A stretch of DNA of 64,000 bases from Chionoecetes opilio (lineage: Eukaryota > Arthropoda > Malacostraca > Decapoda > Majidae): the NCBI GenBank assembly GCA_016584305.1, contig JACEEZ010003766.1, positions 112,501-176,500 of the forward strand, read 5' to 3'. The position numbers were made by a program, and so were the translations under genes. Below are positions 23,136-34,118 of this stretch, piece by piece. The notes under the pieces are model-generated. The model saw only the letters and a list, made by a program, of their open reading frames with translations. It did no database searches and was not told the DNA's origin. Positions within the stretch are counted from its first letter, which is position 1; each line of letters opens with the position of its first letter.

Positions 23136-24314
23136 ATTAATATTTAGAAGAAGATATGGCCAGGCTGTGCAGGTATTGTAGTGATACCTTATTCACATAG
23201 ATACACAGTGGGCGCCTTGTTCACATAATATCCGTCAATCAGCTGTTTTAGCCTCCCTCCAGCTGCTGCACATTTGGCGCCATTCTACCGCTGCGCAGAA
23301 TGTAAACACAGGCAGGAGGGGCTTTGCCGCTTCAGGCCTGCGCTACTCCAGGTAAAATATGGTTTATTACCCACTGCCACTGTTTTCACGGGTACAAGTG
23401 CTACGCCTATTGTCTTTATGTTATAGAGAACAGTGTGAGGTGGGCGTGAGGGCGGGAATGGGTGTAAACAGTGCGGCATAAAGGTGGTGGCGGAGGCGTC
23501 TGTACAGTGACAACCCCGCGTAGCGCCGAGGTTGTAAGGAGGGTGAGGTTAGGCCGCTGTTATGCTGCTAGTGAGGTTATAGTGGTGTGTGTCGTCGTCA
23601 ATTATGCTCAAAAACATTCTATTTATATGTGGAAACAGGAAATAAGAGGCTAATAGAAACTGGCGCACTTTAACCTAACGTCCGTTGCTCTCTCCTCTCT
23701 CGCCCTCTCCCCGGTAAATCTTTGGTAGTGGACATTCACGTATTTTGAGGCCGAAACTTACTTTTCCTGCGTAGTTTTGATGTGTTTTGGATGAATCTGG
23801 CACTCGTTTTCGTCGGAAATGAATGTTTATTTACAGGTAGTCATTTAAAAAGTCGTTTAACCTAACTTAACCGTTTTGGGGTGAAATAACTGTAAATTTT
23901 CGGTAGTACATGTAACGCCATTGTTATTCAATTGCGCCATAGGAATTTATGTTCAAAATACTCAGAATGAAGAAATCTACACGATGATGTAGGTTAGAAT
24001 CGTAGGACTTTTGAAAGCCCACTACCGAAATAATACCCCGTCTCTCTAGCATAGTGGCGGATGGGGCGGAGAGGCACAGTTTTTGGGTGGGGAATTATAG
24101 GATTGATTTCATTACTTTATTGCATACTATCTAGTACCAAAGACAGCTTGATATATAATAATACAGCACACAGCATGATTCTTATAAGTGGATATATCAG
24201 ATAATTAACAAGAATAAATGTCAGATAACTGGAAACAGAAAATAGTGCAATAACTCAACAATTTATGCAACGCTGAGTTTCTGGGTGGGGAAGATAAACA
24301 CGATTATATGAAGA
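23136..24314. other. Intergenic stretch
   Basis: No supported gene. Short TTAGG-like bits appear at 23545 and 23680. GGTAGT and ACTACC motifs occur in opposite orientation at 23722 and 24020. Confidence 0.45.
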
Positions 24315-24690
24315 CCTAACGGGAAAAATATACAACCCTTTTGACCAGCCCATCACACAGTAAGACCCTTCACATTAACCTTACCTGACCTAACCTAACC
24401 TAACCTAACCTAACCTAACCTAAAAACCTAACGGGAAGAATATACAAACTTTTTGACCTGCCCATCACATAGTAAGACCCTTCACATTAACCTGACCTAA
24501 CCTAACCTAACCTAACCTAACCTAGCCTAGTCTAACCTAACCTAAAAACCTAACGGGAAGAATATACAACCTTTTTGACCAGCCCATCACACAAACAAGA
24601 CCCTTCACACCTAACCTGACCTAACCTAACCTAACCTAGCCTAGCCTAACCTAACCTAACCTAACCTAGCCTAACCTAATATTGCACTTG
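24315..24690 (+). repeat. Interstitial telomere-like array, three composite units
   Basis: Three tandem units start with CCTAACGGGAA at 24315, 24427 and 24549. Each carries about 65 bp of shared unique sequence (ATATACAACC, GACCAGCCCATCACA, AAGACCCTTCACA) followed by a run of CCTAA repeats with occasional CCTAG. CCTAA/TTAGG is the ancestral arthropod telomere motif. This is an interstitial composite satellite, not a chromosome end. Confidence 0.85.
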
Positions 24691-24965
24691 TCACAGTATT
24701 AGGTAACGTTTGTTGCCATAATTATTATTGGTAACTAATAAGTTGAGGATGGCTTTAACCTAACTAAAACATCCTACTGTTATGTTCAAGAGGCTTTTAT
24801 ATCTTTTATATTTTTAATTATATATTTGACTAATATTTAGAAGATGACAGTGTCTGGATTCAAGTATTTTTTACCTTTCTACTGTTTCTATAGGTCAGAA
24901 CGAGTGTGAAAGTAACAATGAAATGTTGTTCAAACAAACATAAATTCATAGGATAAGGTAGTTTG

Positions 24966-25904
24966 CAGTGGTGGGCAGCGATAAATTTTGCGATAAAGCG
25001 ATAACGATAAAGCGATAAATTTTTCCGCTAAGTCCTATAACGATAAAGCGATAAATTTCCAAAATACCTTAAAGCGATAAGCGATAAATCCTGCGATAAA
25101 TCCAAAAATACTCTATTTTTGCTACTTATGCATTGCACTGGCCTGGGTGCCAGGGCGGCTGTCCTCTGGCTCACTGCCCAGGGACATGAGGGAGCTCGAG
25201 CGGGAGATGGTGGGAATGTCCACAGATCCCGAACTCCCGGAAATGTTCCGCTCCCTTTCCTGAGTCACATCACTGCTGCTGGCCTCCACGCGGAAAGTCC
25301 TCCACTGTCCTCTTGCCTGACATCTTGACACTCACTAATCACTAAATTCACTATTCTCGAACAATGAAGCGCGCCCGCCGCGACACTAATTAATAACGCA
25401 ATATAAAACGCAAAAACCTAAACGATTTCCTGAAAAGGAAAAGTTAAAACACAAAATCACGCGACGTTCGTACGAACGGGAGGCACGCGCGAGGCGCACC
25501 TCAAAACGCAAAAAATATATAAAACTAATATATATTAATTAGATATTTAGTTAAGATAGCAATATACAATAAGAATTAAGTATATATAAGTTATAGCACA
25601 CAAAGAAGCTTTGGATCGCTGGTAGCACAATGAAACAGAGCTGAGATCAGATGCGTCCAGTTTGGGGGGCTATTCAAAGAAACTGACAACAGAAGCGTGG
25701 GCCGCCAGGCGCCTGGCCGCATCTGTTTGCCGCGTAACAATGAGCCTGTAACCTCCCGCCGTAACGGTTTTTCGTCTTCTACTTTTTCGCTGGATTATCG
25801 CGGGAAATTTGAAAGCGATAATTATTGAAGCGGTAAATTTTCGGTTAAAGCGATATTATCGCTTTATCGCATTATCGCTTTACTTATCGCAACGCCCACG
25901 ACTG
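24966..25904. mobile_element. hAT element with GATAAAGC subterminal repeats
   Basis: The ends are CAGTGGTGGGC and, on the other strand, CAGTCGTGGGC. They are flanked by a perfect 8-bp duplication GTAGTTTG (24958-24965 and 25905-25912). Immediately inside both ends, GCGATAA-type motifs are iterated many times (24978-25100 and 25815-25890). A 70-residue frame on the minus strand (25331-25122, Ser-rich, starting MSRCQARGQW) might be a transposase N-terminal scrap, but I do not recognise it. The 939-bp size indicates a non-autonomous copy. Confidence 0.85.
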
Positions 25905-25914
25905 GTAGTTTGAG

Positions 25915-25965
25915 GGTTAGGTTAGGTTAGTTTGAGGGTTACGTTAGGTTAAGTTAGTTTAATAG
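25915..25965 (+). repeat. Degenerate TTAGG tract
   Basis: GGGTTAGGTTAGGTTAG with interruptions, directly after the hAT right target duplication. Confidence 0.7.
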
Positions 25966-26433
25966 GTTTAATGGCTTGATTAAGTTATTATTTGATGCTT
26001 TTACAAATGGAGAGTGTTTTTTTTCCGTCAAAACGTCTAAAAAGTGTATTATGAGAAATTTTTCATCACTTCTTCGAATTGCAAAATAACACTATTATAA
26101 GGTTTGCACAGGAAAAAAATTATCTCCATTAGGAAAAGCATCACATTAAGCGGGAAAAATCAAACTTGTCTGAAAATCTTGCAAGTCATAAACTAAAATT
26201 TTTCCATTTATTTATTTATTTACCGGTATTTTTTGTTTTTGAGAGAGAGATCACTATAAAGAGATGTTCTATTAATGTTAATGACTTAAAGCTTGTCATG
26301 TCTTTATGTAAGTTAATGTTTGATTCATTGTTACATCATTATCTCTCTTGTATATCTTTATGTTAACTAGATTTATTGCCTCATTTCTTACTGACTGCTT
26401 GGCTAATAGTTGCTTCTTCTCTTTTATCCAACA
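25966..26433. other. AT-rich intergenic DNA
   Basis: No supported feature. Confidence 0.5.
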
Positions 26434-26434
26434 G

Positions 26435-26501
<67 letters not shown>

Positions 26502-26525
26502 CACACACACACAGTCAGTCCCACC

Positions 26526-26568
<43 letters not shown>

Positions 26569-26610
26569 ACACACCCCCACACCCACCCACACACACCCAC
26601 ACACATGCAT
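26434..26610 (+). repeat. (CA)n/(CCCA)n array
   Basis: CA dinucleotides interrupted by CACAGTC and CCCACC variants. Confidence 0.95.
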
Positions 26611-26799
26611 TGATCCTATGCGTGTGTTTATGCGCTGTGGCCAATCTGAACAAAGTTTTTTTTTTATGTGAAAGACGTGTTTGTGTGAGAAGAAGAATTA
26701 TTGATAAAATTCAAGTGTTTTTGCCGTGGACAGAAAGGATTAAAATGGCGGAGTGAACAAGTGGTTTTTTTTTTTTTTTTTTTTTTGCCTGTGTGTTTG

Positions 26800-27720
26800 T
26801 ACAATATAGAAAGAAAAAACCACTGATAATATGATGAAAATTGGTGAAACTAAAAGTGCAAAAAGAAAATAAAGAGACTAATGGAAATAAAAACTGCAAT
26901 GTGATGGCAAAAAGGAAAATAAAAAGAATATGATAAATCTGTAGTGCAAATACTAATATCTGGTGATGAACATTTGTGAACCTAAAAGTGTAAATATACA
27001 ATACAAAAAAAAAAAAAAAAAATACAAATGGTAATTGAAAATGAGATGGAAAAAAGAAAGAAAATGTAAATATAAATCTAGTGCAAATATGTGGAAACTG
27101 TTAAAGATATGTTAAAATATGTTAAGAAAATTATTGTGTGTCAGTGTCAGCCAATCAAAGTGGAAGATAAGTAGAAAGTTGAGGAAATAAAGGGAAGGAA
27201 ATTGAAGTGAAAGTATAAGAAAAGGAAAAGTTAGATAAATATATGAAAAAAAGTGTTCTTATGATACTAGAAATTGTGATAAAAGTTTGTGAAAAGTGTA
27301 TTGATGGAAAAATGTAATGATAATAATGTTGATAATATAATGATGATAAAATTAAAACGTAATAATAAGGTAAATGAGCCAAAAAAGTTATAATAAATGG
27401 AACAATTGTGAATACTGAAGGAAAATGAGAGAAAAAAAGAATGAATGAAATGAAAAATGAAATAGAATTTTTTTTTTATCGAAAGATATTGAAAAGAAAG
27501 TGTTAATATGTTAGGAAATAAAGAAGGAAAATGAGTGAAGAGAGAGAAGGTAATAAACTATAGAAAAATTGAATGTGTAGTTAATGAGGGAAATTAGCGA
27601 GAAAGTAAGAACAAGTAAAATAAAAAAAGAGTGAAAATAGCGAGAAAGTAGAAGTAAGATAGAAAATGAGTGAAAATAGTGAAAAAAGTAAGAAAACCAT
27701 TGTGGATGAAAATAAAATCT
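26800..27720 (+). repeat. A/G-biased low-complexity DNA
   Basis: About 900 bp in which the plus strand is dominated by A and G. Loosely repeated words such as GAAAATGAGTGAAAATAG appear around 27420-27700. It includes poly-T (26766-26785) and poly-A (27007-27022) runs. The Phe/Leu/Ser-rich minus-strand frames are composition artefacts. Confidence 0.65.
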
Positions 27721-28074
27721 GCCACCACGCCCACCACCCACCCACCACGCCCACACCACCTCCACCTCCGTCCTCTGACCTAACTGTACGTACGCACACA
27801 CGCACACACACAGCTACCAACATGAGAGGGGGAGCTTGAAATAGAGATTAATACAAACTGTTCTCCTCCTCTTGTGTGCATAGGTAGAGTGTGTGTGTGC
27901 GTGTGTGTGTACGTAGCGTTGGGTCGAGCAGGGATCTCTTTATGGGGTGGAGTGTGTGAGTGTGCGTGTGTGTGTTTGTTTGTTTGTTTGTTTGTACATC
28001 ACCACCACCACCAAGTTCGCCGTAAGGTAAATACGTGTTTAAAATGCTGTTTATGTGGGTAATCATTCCTTTCC

Positions 28075-28166
<92 letters not shown>

Positions 28167-28233
28167 ACACACACGCATGTACAGTATTCATTCAAAGCAA
28201 GATATGCACTGTACTCTTCTTTCTCATTTAGAT
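27721..28233. repeat. Simple-repeat cluster: GT, GTTT, CCA and (CA)n
   Basis: CCACC-rich 27720-27770, GTGTGT 27890-27910, GTTT 27975-27995 and (CA)n 28078-28170. No gene. Confidence 0.85.
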
Positions 28234-28507
28234 CAGTGTTTCTTAACCTTTTCACCACCACACACCCTTCAGTAGTGGGTCCTTGCCTCCATGCCCCCCT
28301 TTCACTTCTTCAACCAAGATATTTCATAATAATCCAGAATCAGAAAGAAAAACAGAAAAATTAGTGTTTTAGTACTTTCATTGCACAAAAATTATACCTA
28401 AACACTTTGCATTAAATACTTGACAGTGCTTCAATTTTCTCTCTTGGTTCACGCCCCCCTTGGTAATAACCCACGCTTCCCCCCCCCCCCCAGGTTAAGA
28501 TGCGCTG
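28234..28507. mobile_element. 274-bp hAT MITE
   Basis: The terminal inverted repeats CAGTGTTTCTTAACC and CAGCGCATCTTAACC match at 12 of 15 positions. A perfect 8-bp duplication ATTTAGAT flanks them (28226-28233 and 28508-28515). The CAGTG..CTTAACC terminus resembles widespread hAT MITEs in animals. No coding frame. Confidence 0.85.
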
Positions 28508-28686
28508 ATTTAGATCCTTCTATTATTGTTACCCACTATTATTACCCATGATTATTATTATTATTATTATTATAGATATTATGTGTTGTAGTTGTTGTTG
28601 TTATTATTGATCCACCTGATGTTGGTGGTGCCAAGTTTCCATAAAGGTGAGGTTCATGCACTGATCGACGTGTTTTTATAGTAACA
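28508..28686. other. Short intergenic spacer
   Basis: Contains an ATT trinucleotide run near 28550-28575 and nothing else supported. Confidence 0.6.
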
Positions 28687-29394
28687 CTAGTCGCAAAGCC
28701 GCCCTCCGGGCGGCCTTTTTGGCTAGCTCCTGCGGAGGGCTATTGGTGGGCCGAAGGCCCACCAAACACAGACTCTCCAGATAGACCCATTACCCACCAC
28801 CTCGGCCCACCAAACACAGATCTCCAGATAGACCACCAAACACAGATCTCCAGATAGACCCATTACCCACCACCTCGGCCCACCAAACAGACTCTCCAGA
28901 TAGCCCCTTCTAACTTTCCTGAAATGTATGTATTCCCCCCACCCATTCACTCACCCATTACCCCCCACCCATTCACTCACCCATTACCCATCACCACACA
29001 CCCATTCACTCACCCATTACCCATCACCACACACCCATTCACTCACCCATTACCCATCACCCCCCACCTATTCCCTCACCCATCACCCCCCACCCATTCA
29101 CTCACCCATCACCCCACACCCATTACCCATCACCCCACCCATTCACTCACCTATTACCCATCACCCTACATCAAGGTTTCCTCAATTCTCGCAACCCACT
29201 TTTTTTTCTTCACAGTTCTCGCTAATAGGCTGCTAAAAAAAAAGAAAAAAAAGGTGATCGGATCATCTTATAAGTGGGCTTAAAACCTTCCCCTGGTCAA
29301 CCTGATTCCAAAACTGTGACATATGCTGGGATTCCGCCACAGGGGGCGGCACCTATCGCGGACAGACAGACAGACAGACAGACAGAGACAGACA

Positions 29395-29459
<65 letters not shown>

Positions 29460-29478
29460 TCGCTTATATTATTATAGA
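28687..29478 (-). mobile_element. Non-autonomous Helitron A, copy 4
   Basis: Ends as in copy 2. The 5' end TCTATAATAATATAAGCG is at 29478, preceded by A on the minus strand. The 3' hairpin and CTAG at 28687 are followed by T. The internal minisatellite lies at about 28935-29165 and a (CA)n at 29398-29458. A block with CACAGA..CTCCAGATAGACC at about 28766-28890 is locally duplicated three times. Confidence 0.85.
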
Positions 29479-29919
29479 TGTTTTTGCCTGTCTGCCTCAC
29501 TCTCTGAGATCTCAATGCTGCCACAGTGACAAAATCTTACTTCTTCTTTTTCCTTCCTATTTTTGAACATTGTTATTTTTTTTATTGTTATATGTATACT
29601 TTATTTCTGTGATTATTTATAATCCTAATTTTTATTTCCCTATGTGCTGTGTGATAATTTTTTCCGCCAAAGATTTCAGATGTAGGTACGTACATCTAGT
29701 AAATTGGTGTGTTCCATTTTTGTTGCTTTTTTAAATTTCGTATTAGTATTGATTATTATATATTGCAAGAGGCTATGAAAAATCTGTATAGTTTATGTGG
29801 TGGTGTATGAATAACTTTATTTATTCATATTTTCATTTATGAATTAATTCAGCTATCGATCCATCTATTAATCGAGTTGGAATATAGATAAATTTACACA
29901 TATTTGTCCATTCATATAC
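29479..29919. other. AT-rich intergenic DNA
   Basis: No supported feature. Confidence 0.5.
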
Positions 29920-29920
29920 A

Positions 29921-30030
29921 GTAAACCCTCTCTAAATCGAACCCGTATAATTAAAACTTCGGATAATTCGACCTGTTTCAGGCCAATTCGAATATTTCAA
30001 TAACTTTCCATAATTCGAGCAAGTTTGAAT
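29921..30030 (+). mobile_element. Single end of a pogo-like element
   Basis: CAGTAAACCCTCTCTAAATC after a TA, followed by AATTCGA-type motifs, resembles the terminus at 8657. The matching right end was not found, so only one end of the element is present. Confidence 0.45.
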
Positions 30031-31793
30031 TATCCTTAGCCTTACTAGTGGGAGCTCTCTCATGCGGTGCGTGCCGCGGCTGCCAAGCGTGATCTGCTGT
30101 ATGCTAATTATCGTATACATACGATAGGCGGAGGAAGAAGACGGGAGGGGGAGGAGGAAGAAGGGGAGAGGAGGAGGAAGGGGGGGAGAAGGGAAGGAGG
30201 GACGAGGAGGGGGAAGGAGGGGAGAGGGGGAGGAGAAGGATGGAAGTGGGACAAGGAATAGAGGAGAAGAAAGGGAGGAAGAAGAACTATTTTTTAAAAT
30301 TATTCTTCGCTCTGTGTACAATCATTCAGAGTCCTTCACGGGCCTCTTCGCTCCTTCACGCATTCTACAGGAGTCATGGGAGGACATTAGAAGTCCCACA
30401 GGATTGCTATAGTATTCCTTGGCTTTTTAAGTACTTTTACAATCGCATGGGTTGCTCAAATAGGGATTTATAATACTAATACTAATACGGAAAATACTAA
30501 TACTGAAAATACTAATACTGATCGTTGTATTGCCCCTGCCCTTTTCACTAAAAGTGCCCTTTTCGTCGGGAATAGGCTTCAATCATATAAACATTCTAAT
30601 GAAAGTATCTTTCAAATTCAATCCTTTTAACAACATCATGTTGAGGAACTTGTCCAGAATTAACAGTTTGTGCAGAGTAGTATAGTTATATTGGTTTTCC
30701 TAACATGCAGAAATTCAAGATTTGTTACTTTAACCATACATTTCACGCAGATGTCTAAATTCCTACACTGTTTCAAAAGTTAAAATAACAAGAGAAAAAA
30801 GAAAAAGGAGAACGACACGTATGGGCGATGAGGTTGCACCGAGATAATGACAACAGAAACACAAAGAGGAAACGGCTAGGAGTAAAAGTGGACGAGGACT
30901 GCGCGGTAATTTTCTGAGACACTGATTAGTTTTTCCTTGCCGAAAATTAGTGGTTACGCGGAAGTGGAATACTGCACAGTATATTGAGCAAAAAATAATA
31001 TTCAAAACGTAAGTGGTAACTGCGGTAGCGACCGCGCAGTTCTCGTCCATTATAACCAGGGTAGGAGTTAAGGGAGCATCTCTCCTCCACTTTAAAATTA
31101 CGTTTTAGAGGTATCTGTGAAGGTCTGGAGGAAAAATATCACTAATAGGGGCCTTTCTCTGCCATTTTGGCTCTAACAACATGTGTATAGTGCCAGAATG
31201 AACACAATTTTTGAATCTTTCTCTTCGAAGGAAACTTGAATTACGAGTGGCTGTCACACAAAATTAACGCTTCTAATTGGTCAGTGAAACGCTGCATATC
31301 ATCGTTTTATAAGAGTAGATGTATGTACACCTACTGTGTGCCTTGAACAAGCTAGATATTAATAGATATTGCCTGACAATAATACGACTTTTCCGGCTTC
31401 ACGCCCGTAGCAGCTAAAACTAACACCGCATATTTCAGCACTTTCCTGCTGTTTTTCCATAAACATTTCTACTCACACGATCACATCACAGCACTACTTA
31501 CCTTGTGGGCCTGTCTGGCATCCTCTCCAACTCGTGCATGCGGCAAACCCTTCACGATAAAATGAAGTAAGGCCCGTGGCAGCCATTATCTGTTATGAAA
31601 ACTCTACCCACCTACCGACGTGGGTCCACTTAGTTCAGTGAGTTCTGCTGACCCGCTGTTCCTCGGACCCAGGTTTTCGTGCGCAAATGGAACGCCTGAA
31701 TTCTTGGGTTCCGTGAACTGGTTCCTGAAATGTCGCAAATGGAAGAGGCCTTTTATCATTTTCTGGGAGGTGGAGCGCACTGCCTGTGTGTGT
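30031..31793. other. Intergenic stretch with GGA-rich tract
   Basis: An irregular GGAGGA purine tract covers about 30125-30290 and ACTAATACTG repeats occur at 30474-30522. The remaining 1.2 kb has no exon that I can support. A 95-residue minus-strand frame at 30763-31050 is hydrophobic but unrecognised. Confidence 0.45.
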
Positions 31794-31801
31794 GTGTGTG
31801 T

Positions 31802-33221
31802 CAGTGTTGTAGTCAAGACCAGACCCTCCGAGACCATGACCAAGACCAAGACCAGACCCTTCGAGACCAAGTCCAAGACCAAGACCAGACCTTCCGAGAC
31901 CAAGACCAGCCTTCCGAGACCAAGACCAAGACCCTCCGAGACCGAGACCAAGACCAAGACCAGACCCTCCGAAACAGACCAAGACCAATAACAGGCAAAT
32001 AATTATTTTTTTTATAAATATGACTATTATCTGAATGTTTTTGGTCTGTACTGCGTAAATACTAAATCGTATTGTCCTAAGTTGTTAGGATGGGATCGCC
32101 GCAAGTGCTTGATAAAAGCCGACGTCGTGCCAGCCTTGTCCATGATGCTTTGCTTACAGAAAGTACAAACTGCTGTGTGCTTCTAGTTTCCGTGTTTCTT
32201 ATAAAAAAACTCCTTGTGGTCCTTGAACGCAAATTTGATAACTGCTGAAGATGCCGACATGATTACTCATTCCGGTGTGCGAACGGAAACTAAGCGAGAC
32301 TAGTCCAGTACACCTCACTGTCCGACGTCCTATGTCACTGCCAGACAGAGTTGCCAGGTCCTGCCAATTGTTGTATTTCTTGCCAGAATTACTCAACAAA
32401 TTTTGGAATTTGCCAGAAATATTCGTCAATTGAATTTTATTTTCATATGATGAAAATTGAAAATGCCAAAAAAGTAAAGTGTGAATGCCAAAAGTATATT
32501 TTGTGGTTTGTGCACCTGGCAACCCAGCTGCCAGATGTGCTCGATGCAACGACTAACGAGCTCTGGTAGAAGGGGGGTAAGAGTAACGTATAAGGAAGGA
32601 AATATATTTACAAAATTTAATATATGTGAACAATTGAACAACTAGGTCAAATATTTCTGCTTTCATTGCTTCGTTGGCATGAAGAAACAAACATGGGAAG
32701 ATACCAATTTTTGTGGTTACGTTTTCCAAGCGAGCTAGCTAAACCTGTGGTACGAAGGGTGCGGGGATTGCATAGGCCTACATATATATGAAGTACACGG
32801 AGGTGAACAGAGCTGCAAACATGCGTGCGTGCAAACGGAGATTATCACTGCGAAAATGGCCACGTAATGCATGTTCTCTCGACTCGCACGCACTCTGTAT
32901 CAGCGCTCGCAGGGCTCAGCTCATGTATCATCACCGTAGAGCTAGTCAGGCAGTATCTATAGACAGTGCAACGCTGTATGGCGCGCCGTGAATCGAAACA
33001 ACCATGATTTTTCTCAGTGTATGATAATAAATTCCGACCTTCCCCACGCCGCGATGGACTTTTTAACCCTGGTCTCGACCTGGTCTCGAGCCAAACTCCG
33101 AGACCAGAAGCTTCGAGACCAAGATCAAGACCAAGACCACATCAAACGAGACCAAGACCAAGACCAAGACCACATCAAACTGGTCTCGAGACCAAGACCA
33201 GTCTCGAGACCTACAGCACTG
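31802..33221. mobile_element. 1.42-kb hAT element inserted in a (GT)n tract
   Basis: The ends CAGTGTTGTAG and CAGTGCTGTAG (other strand) are flanked by GTGTGTGT on both sides (31794-31801 and 33222-33229). The element therefore split a microsatellite and made the standard 8-bp hAT duplication. Arrays of GACCAAGACC and CGAGACC lie inside both ends (31815-31985 and 33065-33215). The interior carries a broken BED zinc finger (see below). Because the flank is itself GT repeat, the duplication alone is weak evidence; the paired TIRs and the BED domain make the case. Confidence 0.8.
32066..32260 (-). pseudogene. BED-type zinc finger of a hAT transposase
   Basis: From an ATG at 32260 the minus strand reads about 65 codons with one internal TAG. 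It begins MSASSAVIKFAFKDHKEFF and then has CTFCKQSIMDKAGTTSAF followed by IKHLRRSH. The Cys-x2-Cys and His-x4-His spacing, and the STSAFIKHLRRSH-like block, are typical of the DNA-binding BED domain at the N-terminus of hAT transposases and ZBED proteins. The stop lies just before the first zinc cysteine. No catalytic domain follows, so the frame is a relic that confirms the superfamily of the surrounding element. Confidence 0.8.
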
Positions 33222-33229
33222 GTGTGTGT

Positions 33230-33794
33230 GTGTGTGTGTACTGTGTCGCTAAGCACCTCCATTGAGTTATCTTTCGTAATGAATTGTATCTCTTGCCTTA
33301 ATATTATATATTTATTTCTACCACTAGCTCATTTATTTATATTTGCTCTGACGTTGGCCTGCATATGAAATTGAATTAAGTTACAATGTGAGTTATTGTA
33401 AAGTGTATTCTTATTAAGTGAACTGGCATCTGCTGTGCGTGAGTGAGGGAGTGTTGCAGCAGGCAGCGTTGGGGCGTGGACTCAGAGATGTGTGGGTTCT
33501 TGCAATAAATTTATGTTGGTTGCTTTGTCTCTGCCACAGCGTTGTTCCTTGTGTTCTTCGGGCATATTTAACAGTCCAAATGGGATGATTTTCCCTCTTG
33601 CTTTGACACCTGCAGTTGTTGGGGAGTGTGTGAGCTGAATTGGTCTTGGTTCATTGATTGTTTTGTAACCGTTAATATTAAGGGTGGCGGGAGAGGCCCC
33701 AGAAGGAGGCGTTGGCCGTTGTGGAAGTCATAATTATAGTGTATATTTCTTAGTTTCGATCAGATTTCTGTTTATTGTTTCTTGAAGTTTCATC
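33230..33794. other. Intergenic stretch
   Basis: Contains AATAAA near 33507 in a context reminiscent of a retroelement LTR, but I found no paired copy or terminal repeats. Confidence 0.4.
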
Positions 33795-34112
33795 CCCAGC
33801 CGGGATGTGCAAGGCAGGTAAGACCGCGACCCGCCTTCACCTCAGGCACGGGGATCCACCACGGCCTCCTACAGATAATGGAAGAGAGGAACGGGACGGG
33901 GAGAACAGGCAGGGAATAACGGAGTGGGAGTGGGAGTGCGAGTGGAGGTGCTCTCACGGTGACGAGCGGGCGTCGACACCGGAGGAGGGATGGGAGTTGG
34001 GAGTGTTCTCACGGTGACTAATGGCTGTCTTAACTGGAGTAAGGAAGGTTAGGTGAGGATGAGGAGAGGAAGTCTTGGGTGCTTGGCGCTCCAACCAGGA
34101 CTGCCTGTCTCT
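33795..34112. repeat. Dispersed repeat R3, copy 1
   Basis: Homologous along its length to 45430-45740, including GGAACGGGACGGGGAGAACA, GAGTGGGAGTGGGAGTG, the GGTGACGAGCGGGCGTCGAC block, GGTGAGGATGAGGAGAGGAA and the final CCAGGACTGCCTGTC. It directly abuts the broken end of a LINE at 34119. Its function is unknown; it may be part of an LTR or leader of a retroelement. Confidence 0.7.
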
Positions 34113-34118
34113 GTACCC

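Noticed and set aside
24315..24690. True telomere end
   Set aside because: CCTAA runs are short, interrupted by unique segments and followed by nearly 40 kb of other sequence.
30763..31050. 95-residue hydrophobic minus-strand frame
   Set aside because: No homology recognised, AT/TC-biased composition and no splice or promoter context.
33400..33600. LTR-like segment with AATAAA
   Set aside because: No terminal inverted repeat, paired LTR or primer-binding site could be found.
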